The position numbers and the translations under genes were made by a program. Of a stretch of DNA of 64,000 nt, positions 34,870 through 46,543 are shown piece by piece. Origin of the DNA: Ursus arctos. Its lineage: Eukaryota; Chordata; Mammalia; Carnivora; Ursidae. The notes under the pieces were generated by a model, which saw only the letters and a list, made by a program, of their open reading frames with translations, had not been told where the DNA came from and did no database searches. Location: NCBI RefSeq assembly GCF_023065955.2, contig NC_079873.1, positions 101,594,128 through 101,658,127 on the forward strand, written 5' to 3'. Numbering within the stretch: the first letter of the stretch is position 1; each line of letters starts with the position of its first letter.

Positions 34870-35818
34870 TCTGATAAGGAGAGATTGCAGGGTTGTCCAG
34901 AGCCCAAATTATTGACTGGGACCCAGACCATGCGCCCTTGTTTATAGGGATCTTAGGGATGTGGGCTTCTTGATTTTTCAGCCTGCCTTCTGGGGGAGGG
35001 GTCTGCCGTGCCGATACTCAGGCAACTCTCTTCGGGTAAAGTCTCCGTGTCCCCTGCAAGGGGGTATGGGGATGGGCACACTTTGAGCCAGTCTTTCCAG
35101 GCTTTTGTTCTCTGGCGGCTTTCCCTGGCAGTTTGCTGTGCCTCTTCTGAGAGTCAGAGCAGCAGTGGCCGAATCTCAGCCTCTGTCACAGAACAGAGGG
35201 ATTGTGGCCTGTTCTCCACTGATGTTCTGGCCACTTTAACTCCGTTACTGTTGGTGCTTCTCAACCCTGCAGCGTCCCGGGATGTGCGCCCCACACCCAG
35301 CGTCCCAGCCCTCACTTCCAGGGCTGGCGCGTCTCTGTCCTTTCTGTTTCTAACACTGCCAGCCACTAGCCGCCAGCTGCTTGCCAGCTGCCCCCACGTC
35401 CTCCCGGAGTGCCCAGTCTCAGTCTGGTTCGAGTGAGCACACCCAGCTCCATTTTAGTCTGGTGGCGCGCATTCCCCGGCTCACGGTCTCAGTCTGCTCT
35501 CTCGTGGGTGTGGGTCCTTGAAACCGAAACCGCCCACTCCCCCGTGCTGGTGGCTACCACTTCCCGGAGCCCAAGGCGGCAGCTCCCTCCCCCTTCCGTT
35601 TATCTTCTGATACCTGTGCGTGGTTTCACGGCTCCCCGCTTAGTACCTCAATACTCAGCGCTGGAGATGTTCATTTCTAGAGATCCAGATGTATCTCCCT
35701 GTGTTTCAGGCTGATTCCATGGATGTTCAGGCTGGTCTGGTACCTATCCAACTCGACTCAGGGGTCCGGCTGAAAAAGGGGTCCCTTACCCCTCCGCCAT
35801 CTTAACTCCCTCTTTTTC
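34870..35818 (-). promoter_or_regulatory. L1 5' UTR / internal promoter, GC- and CpG-rich
   Basis: About 950 bp of GC-rich sequence lies upstream of ORF1 in an otherwise AT-rich region. By homology with other mammalian L1s it should hold the RNA polymerase II internal promoter. It contains a single copy of the unit duplicated in the L1 at 62.4 kb. Several 60-140 codon frames in it are composition artefacts. Confidence 0.8.
35794..35803 (-). promoter_or_regulatory. YY1-like site at L1 5' end
   Basis: Minus-strand AAGATGGCGG lies about 15 bp from the inferred L1 start. In human L1 a YY1 site of this type near the 5' end sets accurate transcription start. The role here is inferred. Confidence 0.65.
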
Positions 35819-35832
35819 AGCTCATGCTTTCT

Positions 35833-36970
35833 AAGAGAATCCTGGCCTGCTTTCATGGCGTCTGAAAAATTGACACAGATATTTCTAATTATCATATTTT
35901 TGGCTTTTCAGGACTTCTTTCTGGCTACTGATATGAGCTTCCTTTCACTTGCTCTCTTTTCTTGAAGAAAAAATCCAAAAGTAAAAAATATGAAAAATAA
36001 AAAGATACATATCAAGAATAAGTCATATTTTGAATTTAGGGAGACTGAGGTTTTTTCCCCATACTTTTACTACTCCAAATAACTCCATACTCTGATAAGT
36101 ACTTTAAAAATGCACACAACATTCCTTCTGAGACTTACAGGAGGGTAGAGACAAAGTACGCAGTACAAATAAAGTAGGGGAAGTACAAATAAAGTAGGGG
36201 AAAATACTAGGAAAAAATAAAATAATAAAATAAAAATAAAAATTTCCACCCTCCATATATTCATCCCAGAATCCTGGCAGAGTTCTAAGAGCCATTTCAG
36301 AAGAAAATTTCCTGTCTTCCCTGACATTTCTTTATTCAATAAATATTTATTGAATGCTTAATATACAAGGGTAGACACTACTTCCATTAGTATGAAGAGT
36401 GGATAATCTGAAAAGCCCTTCTCTTTCAAAACACCTACACTGTAGGTAAATGACAACAAATAAAATTGTAAATGCATTGCTGAGCTTGTGAGAAAGGAAA
36501 ATCTCTAAGAGTTGGGGGTCAAGTGTGGGGAGACAGTGAGATAAAAAGGGAGGGAGGTAAACAGAGACAGACAGGTTGAAAACAGAGCCTAAGCAAAAGC
36601 AAAACCCAGGACTGGCTGAGGGGCTATGCAGGTACCAGAAACCTGGATTTGGAGGGATTAACATATACTTTAGGTGATGAAAATTAGGCCTTGGGCCAAA
36701 CAAGAGCAAGTTGGGAACCTTAACTGAAATACCTGCTGAAGCCCAGGAGATCACACCCCTAGTAAACACTAGAAAAAAACTTGCCTGAATGTAACAGAAG
36801 CCCAGAAGAAAAACTGCCTCTTTCCTTAATTCCAGGTGTAGATAAATGATCTCTCCTGAGATTAGAAACAATAGGCCTTTCTTCAGTTATGTCTGAGGTT
36901 TACATTTATACCATCCTCAGAAAAACATGAACCAAGAAGTTAAGTTAAAGACAGCTAAGGTTGTCAACAC
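35833..36970. other. Non-coding; ancient repeat start near 36325-36500
   Basis: TTTATTCAATAAATATTTAT, TGAATGCTTAATATACAAGG and CAAATAAAATTGTAAATGC resemble the old repeat seen at 12590 and 24350. A 174-codon minus-strand frame at 36347-36871 covers it. That frame has no domain, low complexity and no conserved look, so I treat it as chance. Confidence 0.45.
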
Positions 36971-37876
36971 ATCTTGGCACATGGAAGAAGCAAACACAAA
37001 TCTCCCCTGAGGGAAAGCACCCTTAACCTGGACCCTCAAAATTCACACCAAATTAATTCAGCCAGGGCAAAATCATGCTTATAATTAGCAGAAACAAGAA
37101 AAATTTATTTAGTCAAAGATCTCAGATATAGAAACTTTATAAGTTAAAAATGGCAATTTCAAAAGAAACAAAGTAAAATATCTAGAACTAAAAATGTGAT
37201 TGAAATTAAAACTCACTAGATGGGTTAAACAGATCAGATTAAACTGAAGAGAGTAAGTGAACTGAAAAATTAAACAGATAAAATACCAGAATAAAATACA
37301 AACAGAAAAACATAAAAAACACAAAACAGAAATTCAGAGATACAGAGGACATAGTGGGGACATAGTGGAAAGGCTTTATATGTGTCTGACTGAAGTTCTA
37401 GAAAGAGAGAATTAAGAAAATGATGGATGCAATATTCAAAGAGATAATGGCTGAGAAGATTCCATAATTAAAGACATACATCCTCTGCATTGGGAAGTAC
37501 AGCATATCCCAAGCACACTTAGACACATCATAATGAAACTGTAAAACATCAAAGATAGAGAAAAGATCTTAAATATAGCCACAGAGAAGAGAGGGGTAAT
37601 TTATAAAGATATCTGGACTGAGAATGGGATTTTCCATAGCAACAATGAACTCCAGAAGATAGTGAAACGGTACCTTTAATCTTCTGAGGAAAAGCAATCA
37701 ATCTTAGTTATACATAATCTAATTAGGTAGGTATCAAAATCATCTTTTAAGAATAAGAGCAAAAATTCAAAGAGAAAATGTTTATCACTAAAAAAAGAAA
37801 AACCACTAAAGCAAAGTCTAAAAGATATTCTTTAGGAAGAAAGCAAATTATTCTAGAATTTTGACTGAGTTATAAG
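36971..37876 (+). mobile_element. HAL1/L1M ORF1-region fossil, left part
   Basis: Phrases of the old half-L1/L1M ORF1 region appear in order: TTAATTCAGCCAGGGCAAAA, AGAAACAAGAAAAATTTATT, AGTCAAAGATCTCAGATATA, ATCTAGAACTAAAAATGTG, TGGGTTAAACAGATCAGATT, AGTTCTAGAAAGAGAGAATT, CAAAGAGATAATGGCTGAGA, CACATCATAATGAAACTGTA and AAGATCTTAAATATAGCCAC. The frame is destroyed. It is interrupted on the right by the L1 insertion at 38033 and seems to resume near 39196. Confidence 0.65.
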
Positions 37877-38033
37877 AAAAAATGATGAAGTTATAAGAAA
37901 AAATGATGAATGACTCAGTCATACTTCTAGAATAATTTGCTTTTTTCCTAAAGAATATCTTTTAGACTTTGCTTTAGTGTTTTTTCTTTTTTTTAGTGAT
38001 AAACATTTTCTCTTTGAATTTTTGCTCTTATTC
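37751..38033. repeat. Inverted duplication of about 125 bp at the 5' junction of an L1
   Basis: Left arm 37751 to about 37876 and right arm about 37909 to 38033 are reverse complements with only a few mismatches. For example GAATAAGAGCAAAAATTC on the left matches GAATTTTTGCTCTTATTC on the right. The spacer contains two tandem copies of a 21-bp unit, 37869-37889 and 37890-37910. The right arm ends exactly where L1 sequence begins. Confidence 0.93.
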
Positions 38034-39196
38034 ATTGGCCACAGCAACCTTTTTCATGACACATCTCCAAAGGCAAGAGAAACAAAAGATAAAATGAACT
38101 TGTGGGACTTCATCAAGATAAAAAGCTTCTGCACAGCCAAGGAAACAGTAAAAAAAACTAAGCAGCAGCCCACGGAATGGGAGAATATATTTGCAAATGA
38201 TACTACAGATAAAAGACTGGTATCCAAGATCTACAAAGGACTTCTCAATCTCAATACACAAGAAACAAATAAACAAATCATAAAATAGGCAGAAGATATG
38301 AATAGACACTTTTCCAATGAGGACATTCAAATGGCTAACAGACAATTGAAAAAATGTTCAACATCATTAGCCATCAGGGAAATTCAAATCAAAACCACAC
38401 TAAGATACCACCTTACGCCAGTTAGAATGGCAAAAATTGACAAGGCAGGAAACAACAATTGTTGGAGAGGATGTGGAGAAAGGGGATCCCTCCTACATTG
38501 TTGGTGGGAATGCAAGTTGGTACAGCCACTCTGGAAAACAGTGTGGAGGTCCCTTAAAAAACTAAAAATTGAGCTACCCTATGACCCAGCCATTGCACTA
38601 CTGGGAATTTACCCCAAAGATACAGACATAGTGAGGAGAAGGGCCATATGCACCCCAATGTTCATAGCAGCATTGTCCACAATAGCTAAATCGTGGAAGG
38701 AGCTGATGCCCTTCAACGGATGACTGGATTAAGAAGATGTGGTCCATATATACAATGGAATATTACTGAGCTATCAAAAAGAACAATTTCTCAAGATTTG
38801 CTGCAACATGGACGGCACTGGAGGAGATAATGCTAAGTGAAATAAGTCAAGCAGAGAAAGACAACTATCATATGGTTTCTCTCATCTATGGAACATAAGA
38901 ACTAGGAAGATCGGTAGGAGAAGAAAGGGATAAAGAAAGGGGGGGTAATCAGAAGGGGGAATGAAGCATGAGAGACTATGGACTCTGAGAACCAAACTGA
39001 GGGCTTCAGAGGGGAGGGGGTGGGGGATTGGGATAGGCTGGTGATGGGTAGTAAGGAGGTCATGTGTTGCATGGTGCACTGGGTGTTATACGCAACTAAT
39101 GAATCATCGAACCTTACGTCAAAAACCAGGGATGTACTGTATGGTGACTAACATAATATAATAAAAAAAATATTATTATAATAAAAAATGATGAAT
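38033..39196 (+). mobile_element. 5'-truncated L1 (about 1.15 kb) with rearranged 5' junction
   Basis: L1 begins inside ORF2 at CATTGGCCACAGCAACC and continues through the rest of ORF2 and the 3' UTR to an A-rich tail near 39182. The ORF2 part shows [20 protein letters not shown], then an amber codon at 38286-38288, then a reopened frame with the intact cysteine motif (C55, C59, H67, C72 counted from the Met at 38298). A small deletion near 38703 breaks the last part. The 3' flank AAAAAATGATGAA at 39183-39195 matches the 37898-37910 side, so the target-site duplication brackets L1 plus the inverted flank copy. Confidence 0.92.
39011..39032 (+). other. G-quadruplex-prone tract in L1 3' UTR
   Basis: G-runs of 4, 5, 5 and 3 with loops of 1, 1 and 3 bases. 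Confidence 0.7.
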
Positions 39197-39660
39197 AAAG
39201 AAATTGGTAAACAAATGACAAAATTCTAAATAAGCATAGACAGTAAAAACAATTTCTAATTATTGGGATTAAAAAAATAACAATTAGTAGACAACCACAG
39301 TATATAGGATCAGAACAGGTGTCTGAATTTCAAGTTCTAGAAGATCTTTATATTGTCTGGTGGGAGTTTAAAGACACTATGTTTAGAATTTGAAAAATAT
39401 GCATGATGAAATTTTAAGGCAAATCAATAACATAGAAGAAGTAGAATGTATGATATCCAAGTAGAAGGGACAAAATGGATTTTTTTTTAAATTTAGTCAA
39501 TCCAAAAGAAGACAAAAAACGGATAAGAAAATAAGAAGCATAGAAAAAGTAGACATATAGAAAACATAAAAAAAGATGGTAAAAATTTATCTAAATCAGT
39601 AACTACAAGAAATGTAAGCAGCTTAATACACACAATGAAATGAAATAAAGTATATTATGA
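39197..39660 (+). mobile_element. HAL1/L1M fossil, right part
   Basis: Sequence such as TGGTAAACAAATGACAAAAT, AATAAGCATAGACAGTAAAA and AAAGAAGACAAAAAACGG continues the A-rich, L1M-like text seen left of the L1 insertion. The assignment rests mostly on context. Confidence 0.5.
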
Positions 39661-40105
39661 ATTAATAAAATTTCATAGTAGTGAGAAACATTCTTGTTTT
39701 CCTCAGTTATTCTAGATCCATCACTGAAATGTTTATCTAAGTCTCTTTTGAGATTATGTTCCCTGACTTACTCACATGTCAGTGTAATGAGTTCCCTAAA
39801 TTTGCCCCCTGCTGTGCAAAGGTTTGCCTTTCATTTATCCTAAAATCACATTTCAAGACTCAAGAGGAGCCCACTGAAGTCTAATATCCTGGGAATCTCA
39901 AAACATTTCTTAATTGCCCTTTCCAACAATTAGATTATTCAACAGACATCAATCCTATTACCTTGCAGCTTTCCCCTTTTCATAGGGAAAAGATCTTGTC
40001 AGTCTGTTCTGTCCAGGAAGTTAGGTGCCAATTCCCACTCCATTCCATTTTTGGAACATGGAAAAAATCCAGATGTTGATTCCTTGATAAAAGATTCAAA
40101 TTCAG
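39661..40105. other. Non-coding, nothing recognised
   Basis: No repeat family or exon could be assigned. Confidence 0.4.
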
Positions 40106-40200
40106 GGGCACCTGGTTAACTCAGTCAGAACATGTGACTCTCGATCTTGAGGTCATGAGTTTAAACCCCACATTGGGTGTAGAGATTACTTAAAAATAAA
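40106..40200 (+). mobile_element. CAN-SINE, short variant
   Basis: AGGGGCACCTGGTTAACTCA, then CTCGATCTTGAGGTCATGAG, TTTAAACCCCACATTGGGTG and TACTTAAAAATAAATTTT. It is followed directly by a second SINE in the opposite orientation. Confidence 0.9.
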
Positions 40201-40406
40201 TTTTATTTTTTTAAAAAAATTATTTATTTGAGAGAGAGAGAGCACATGGTGGAGAGGGGCAAAGGGAGAGGGAGAGAAAGAATCCCAAGCCGACTCCCCA
40301 CTGAGTGTGGGGTCCAATGCAGGGCTCAATCTCAGAACACTGGGATCATGACCTGAACCAAAACCAAGAATCAGACACTTAACCAACTGTACCACCCAGG
40401 TACCCC
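40201..40406 (-). mobile_element. CAN-SINE, long variant, tail-to-tail with preceding
   Basis: T-rich start, ATTTATTTGAGAGAGAGAGA, GCAGGGCTCAATCTCAGAAC, GGGATCATGACCTGAACC and TGTACCACCCAGGTACCCC give a complete minus-strand SINE. The A-tail of the previous SINE and the T-run of this one are fused. Confidence 0.92.
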
Positions 40407-41161
40407 AAAAATAAATAAACTATTAAAAAAAGAGACTCAAATCAGAAAATGAAGCCTCATCCATCTCAGAACAAATATTACTTCAATTACAGAAAACATT
40501 CCAGCCACCAAATACATAAATAAAACAATTTCTCAGACTAATTTCTTTTATAATTTCTTTTAGAAAATTATTTTCCCCCTTTTTTGACCTAAGAAATAAT
40601 TCAGGAAATACTTAAAAAATATTTTTGTTGTTGTTTCTGTGAAGTAATAAGGAAAATATTTTAAGCAAAAAAATACTCTATTTTGATCAGTATATCATTA
40701 CACATATTAACATGAAATTTATTTCTAACATAATGTTTAATTATAATCATAACTTAATAAGGAATGATAATTTACTTTATGTAACATTAGCATAATGTCA
40801 ACCTATAAATTCCTAAGTGATATGCCATTTTTGGTTTGGGAGTCAAATGTTTATATAAAGGAAAGTTGAAATGTTGCTAAATGTTAAAGCATCAAAAATA
40901 GACAACAACTGACTTTTTAAGCTCTTGCATTTTGTATTTAAAGAAAGAACTGCTTTATTTTTATAATTTTTTTGTTCTTTTTCTAAATCACAACTTAAGA
41001 AAGAAGGTTTTGGTATTTTATTCACTAGCTTTTCTCTTCCACATAATTTACTGTGCATGTGTTCTTCATTCTCAAAAAAAGACAAAGAAAAAGAAAAATG
41101 GGTATCATTAATATTCTATTTCTTCATTATAACATCAGTTTGACTTACAAAAAACTTGTAA

Positions 41162-41391
41162 TATACTGAACAAGAGGGGTACCTGGGTGACACAGTCAGT
41201 TAAGCATTCAACATTTAGTTTTGGCTCAGTGTCATGAGATCAAGCCCCACGTCAAGCTTTACGCTCAGCAGCAGTCTGCTTGAGTTTCTCTCTCCTTCCC
41301 CTTCTGCCCTTCCCCCACTGTTTGCTCTTTCTTACATGCACACTCTCTCAAATAAATAAATTAAAAAATATATATATATATACTGAACGAG
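41162..41391 (+). mobile_element. CAN-SINE with 13-bp TSD
   Basis: Flanking repeats ATACTGAACAAGA (41162-41174) and ATACTGAACGAGA (41379-41391) differ at one base. Between them are GGGGTACCTGGGTGACACAG, AGATCAAGCCCCACGTC, a CT-rich half and AAATAAATAAATTAAAAAAT, followed by a short (TA)n at about 41370-41382. Confidence 0.93.
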
Positions 41392-43709
41392 AATTTGATC
41401 AGCTGGGCAATTTATGACCCTACTAAAAAACCATCTTAAGATACATGCATTATTATTTTTTCATTCTCTTTTGACATGTTAAATTTTAACATTGGTGTTT
41501 TCGTGCTCCTGCCTTAAATTAATATTTTATTAAATGTATAAGTTTCTGTATATATATGAATAAGAATAGAAACAAAATTGTAAAATGATCATAACCATCT
41601 TGGAAATTTGCAGTATTTGAGCTGAATGATTGCCAACACAGAAACTAGGACTTGAGCATACCCATCTGATTATTTCTTATCAACAGACATGTTCTTTCAG
41701 TGTATGCTAGAACCTCCCAAACTGAACTGTATTAAGGGGAAATGTTTTAAACTAACATTTTGTTGTTGCTGTTACTTAGATATTGAGACAGATGCCAGTT
41801 GTTTTTGCTTTTAACAAAATGGATACTTAACTAGAACACACTGGCCAACATGGGGATTCAAGACCAGCAGCTGGAAAACACTGCCCTAGTCTAGAATTGT
41901 TTTAAGTGCAAATGAAAATATATTAATTTGATTATTCTTTCAGTTAAGCTTCCCTTAGAGAAACTCATAGCTGAAAATGCATGTTTATTGATATGAAAGA
42001 AAAAATGAGAAATGGGCAAAGCCAAACAGGATTATTATGGATAATTTACAATGTAAGAGCTTAAAGGGAGGCTAAGCAAGGTGTGGCCATGATATACGAA
42101 GACTAATTTTTTCAGATAGGAATGGGATTCTTTTTACAGTGATTAGACTGAGAGGCTGTAGCTTATTGCAAAAATGCCAAAGTGCTGTTTTAAAAATATG
42201 CCTAGTAAAGAGACTTCAGCACCATTTTATAAGCACATGAGTAGTGTTTTGTTTACTCACAAGTGGCATTTATTCAGTTTAATCAGACATACTACTCACG
42301 AAGTTTGTATTTAAATGACTTTTATTTACGTATGATATTTAAATATATCTTTAAAGAATAAAGCTTTGTCACAAAGGAGGATATTTAAAAAGTTGAGTCA
42401 CTGTGTCAGAAGGCAATTCCCAAGGCTGAGTTTCGACAATGTTGAGAACTCTGACAGCCTCATTATAACAAGATTTAGTACTGCAAGGGATTCATGTAAA
42501 TGACAATATCATTCAATTGGTTATACCAACTTTAGTATTTTTAATTAAATCAGACTATTCATTTATGGTCATATATCATACAAGGTAAGACCATCACTTT
42601 TATGGTGCCTCATCCTGTTAGATTCTAAGCATACACTTCTTATGGCTATGGAAGAAATTCTAGCTCTCCTAAATTTGGAAATCCATTTCACGCCTTCTGT
42701 AATTAAGGCCCTACAGTTTTTCTAGTTAAGACTGACTCTAGAAAATTGTATGGAATCAAAATGTGTCTTCCCTACCTTCCCATCTCCCTTTTAGTGCTAC
42801 TCTCTGCTATAAACAGGTCTGTAAAATACTCAGGATCTCCATTCTGTTCTGGTTTTCCAAGGAGATGTGTTGCCCAGATCTGCCATCAAACCTGGCATTA
42901 ATTACTCAAGCAAAAAAAATAAATAAATAAAAGAATCAAGTTCCATGTCTTTAGCAATGACATAAAACATTTTCTCCTACAGTTGTAAAGGAAACCATCT
43001 TCAGGCTTCATGGAATGTGCACTGATCTACCCAGGCCCAGCCCTCTGAATAGTACTGGTTTCAGACAACAAGCAAGCAAGTATATATAACTAAAGAAAAA
43101 TCTCAGATTGCTTGGTTGTTAAAAATGTACCTCTTACAGAGATTACGAATAAAAAGAGTATAGCCTGCTTTTCAAAGAAGTTGCCTAAATGTCAGAGTAA
43201 TACAAGGATGAAGCATGGCCCTTGTAACTAGGATATCATACTGTTCTTTATATATAAAAACCTGATACAGTGTTTGACACGTAGTAGTCAATTAATGCAT
43301 GGTAGGTAATAATCTTTAAGTTACCTAACTCTCACAGAGATGGAATCCAAAGTCCCCTAATCATCTACAGTAATAAGTCAGTCTTCTTCCTCTCTCCAAA
43401 TGTCTCTTCTCTTCTGTGCATACAAATACACACAGAACAGCAAGGAGAAGGGAGGAAAGAGTAGAGTTCAGGAATCTGTAAATACAGGTATGAATACATG
43501 TAAATAGTGTAATTTATCCATTCTATCAAGCCATAAATTCAGTTTTGAACTTAGCAACCTCACCTCGCAAGGGATTTCCAAGTTATTTAGAAGGATTAAT
43601 CTCTAATACTCTAATATGGCTTTGGTTTCTGTCTTAGCAATAGAGAAAATATAAAGAGGATGAGAGGAAAGAAATGTAATAAATGAAGAATCAAAGTAGC
43701 AAGAACTTT
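41392..43709. other. Non-coding unique sequence
   Basis: About 2.3 kb in which I recognise no repeat except the A-rich AAATAAATAAATAAAAG run near 42917. No exon is supported. Confidence 0.45.
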
Positions 43710-43960
43710 AAAAATGAAAGCATGGAGTGGCAGGAAGAGCACAGAACTAGATGTCAGGAGACATGGGGTACAGTCCAATTGCTGTCACTCACTAGTTACA
43801 CAAGTTTACATAAGTTATTGAACTTTTTTCTGAGCCTACATTTAAACAAAGAAAAAATAGTCTTCGTCAAACATACTTCTCTGGATTATGCTGAGGATCA
43901 AAGGAGATAAGGGATAGGAAAGTGTTTGACCAAATATAAAGCTGTGAAATGAAGGTGGTT
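43710..43960 (+). mobile_element. MIR SINE fossil
   Basis: AGAGCACAGAACTAGATGTC, AGGAGACATGGGGTACAGTC, CTGTCACTCACTAGTTACAC, CATAAGTTATTGAACTTTTT and AGGATCAAAGGAGATAAGGG follow the MIR order. Confidence 0.6.
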
Positions 43961-45779
43961 AACACAATGATGTTTTTTAAAGAGTCCCATAAACGTTGTT
44001 GACTAACTCTTGATTAATAAGGACATAAAAGGTGAGAGGCAGAAGTTGATGGCTCACGAAATAGGACATATATAGTAACAGGATGGGGAAATAAGGCTTC
44101 ATTAACCAGCTTGATTATAACTACCAACACTACCAAATACCTTTTTTTTTAACAATCCAGTACTCATGATTCCCTCAGGAACCCCAAAATTCTAGCAGCT
44201 AGCAGTTTAAGAACTCAATTCAGTTAATGCTGCATAGGTACACAACATCTCTGAATTCTCTTCCATGTTCAAGAACTATAATTTGTATTTAAAAAAATCT
44301 ATATCTGCTTTTACTGTGGTAAATATAAAATTCTACTGTGTCTTTATATGAGCTGTCATTACCTAGCATTGCTTATCTTTGATAAATTAGAACCTGTCCT
44401 TAGAAGAGATAGGTTTTTAGTCACAATCTATGTAATGAAAAAAAAAGAAATCAGAGATACCACAGGACACTGACTGTGTCATGCAAAGGTCACTATTCCT
44501 CTGGAAGGTCACAATGAGCTGAGGTACAGCAGTAAAATGCTTGAGGGACCCTGCGTGATCCCATGACATTCAGATGGCAGTTTGCCCTTCAGTTTGTCAT
44601 CTCTTATTTTCCTAAGTTTTAACTTGGTACTTTGTTGATACCATATCACCACTTTTTTTTTTCCTTTTCAATTCCCCTCACCAATTTCATATGCCATTAT
44701 CCTCCTTTATGAGAAACTCCTTTTCTGAGAAGCTGACCTATAATCACCTCACCATTTCTATGCCTCCTTTCTGATATGTGAAATGCCTACAACCAATTCA
44801 CCTTCATTCATTTCAGCAATTTCTCCTTTTTGCCTTAGCTGCTCATTTTCTATACCATCTCCCATTCTCATTTATATGGGATTTCTCTTTCCTTTTCACT
44901 AAATGTTGCCATTATTTATTTCAGTGACCTTAGGAAGCCTTGATCCTGACACTCATGATTGTGAGCTGTTTATTCATTTTTTAATATAAATACTTTTGAA
45001 AGCTTAGCAGGGGGCCTTTTTCCTTTAGGTTAACTCCTTCAACATAGGCTGAAGTTTAAGAGTTTACTGTTGCCTGAGTGTTTTGAAAATGGTCATTCCA
45101 AATGATGCAGAAAAAGGTCCTAGTTCAAGAATTAGTTGGAAAATGCAAGCTTGAACTAAAAGAGAGTTATTAACACCTATAGATTCAATACAAAACATAC
45201 TGGCTTTCAAAAAAAATATTGAATATTTTCAAGTTATCCATAATTCTAATTTTAGCCATAATGTTATTATTATTGAATGCACTTAGATTTGATGATATAT
45301 TGCTTCAAAATAGCTCCTCCAATTGAAGAAGCAGTTAATGATGGCATAATCCACATATGTAACACAAAACCTTTGTTACTTAAATATCATATATATTGTG
45401 ATTTTACTTCCAATTTTCTGATAATTTTATGTGTTGTATTTCAAATATCTAGATCTCATTTTGATCATATGAAATGAACTTTGCCACTGACCCCCTTGGT
45501 AAATGTTACATACACCTTAAGTGAAGACCTAAGGTTCACCTTTAAGGAATATTTGTATCATTTAGTAAAAGGTCCAATAAACTATTGAGCCCCCAAAAAA
45601 TAGCCATTGAAAATCATCATCCTCTATTCATAATTTGACCCTTTCAGACAAACTACTAATTCTTTGTCATGGGTTTGCTTTCATTCATATAATAGTTGTG
45701 TGGAGAATCATTTCTTACCAAAAATTAGTATATTTTTATGGTAACTACATCTAAATTGCATGATAGCATAACCCAGACA
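43961..45779. other. Non-coding, nothing recognised
   Basis: No repeat family or exon could be assigned. Confidence 0.4.
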
Positions 45780-46389
45780 AATCCCAACTGATGAGCATTC
45801 CACAAAATACCTAATCAGTACCCCTTAAAATTGTCAAGGTCATGAAAGAAAGGCAAGTCTGAGAAACTCTCACAGACAAGAAAAGCCTAAGGATACATTA
45901 CAAGTAAATGTAACATGTTACCCTAGATAGAGTGCTGGAACAGATAAAGGAAATTAGGTACAACAAAGAAAATTGGAATAAAGTATGGACATTAGTTAAT
46001 AATAATGTATCAATATTGATTCAGTAATTGTGACAGATGTGTCATATTTTTAAAATGTTAACAATAGAAGATAGTGGATATGGACTATAGGGGAACACTC
46101 CTATGTTATTTTTGTAATTTCTCCATAAAGTTAAAAACTATTCTAAAATTTTTTAATAAAATGTTTATTAAAAAATACAATGTCTAGCAAACTATCAAAG
46201 ATAACCAGGTACAAAAGAGACATTACAACGTGAAAGAAAAAGAGCACAAACAACAGATAGAAGAGGAAATCCACAAAACTTATAGAACATAAGATTAAAA
46301 GGTATAACACAAATATTCTTAATATTCTAATGTGAATAAACACTCAACTTGAAACTTTTAGCAAGGAACTTGACATTATAAAACGTGTA
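45780..46389 (+). mobile_element. Old L1M 3' UTR
   Basis: TGAGCATTCCACAAAATACC, AGAGTGCTGGAACAGATAAA, TATGGACATTAGTTAATAAT, GACAGATGTGTCATATTTT, GGGGAACACTCCTATGTTAT and TTCTCCATAAAGTTAAAAAC are the signature of mammalian L1MA/L1MB-type 3' ends. The part to about 46160 is one terminus. Confidence 0.7.
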
Positions 46390-46543
46390 CAACATTATTT
46401 TTTATTTAAATTTTAGCTAGCTAACATACAGTGCATTATTGGTTCTGGAGTAGAAGTCAATGACTCATCACTTAATACAACACCCAGTGCTCATCATAAT
46501 AAGTGGCCTTCTTAATACCTATCACCCATCTAGCAACATTATT
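46390..46543 (-). mobile_element. 134-bp L1 3' end with 10-bp TSD, minus strand
   Basis: Direct repeats CAACATTATT at 46390-46399 and 46534-46543 bracket a reverse-complement L1 terminus: TTTTTATTTAAATTTTAGC, ACATACAGTGCATTATTGG, CACCCAGTGCTCATCATAAT, ATACCTATCACCCATCTAG. Its sequence is an older carnivoran L1 type than the young copies here. It lies inside the L1M 3' UTR. Confidence 0.85.

Larger units (their letters stand above)
29764..35832 (-). mobile_element. Full-length L1 (6.04 kb), minus strand, 14-bp TSD
   Basis: Perfect direct repeats AGCTCATGCTTTCT at 29764-29777 and 35819-35832 enclose a complete L1. Reading on the minus strand there is a 5' UTR (35818-34870) beginning near AAGATGGCGG, then ORF1 (34869-33963), a 66-bp spacer, ORF2 (33896-30069), a 3' UTR and an A-rich tail. 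The layout and spacer length match active mammalian L1s. The coding parts carry few lesions: a poly-C frameshift and one nonsense codon in ORF1, and about four frame breaks plus the shared amber codon in ORF2. So it inserted fairly recently but cannot now make both proteins. The neighbouring L1s at 53.7 and 62.4 kb belong to related subfamilies in the opposite orientation. Confidence 0.96.

Noticed and set aside
36347..36871. 174-codon minus-strand open frame
   Set aside because: Overlaps an ancient repeat start, has Phe/Leu/Ser-rich composition from reading A/G-rich DNA in reverse, and no domain or exon signal.
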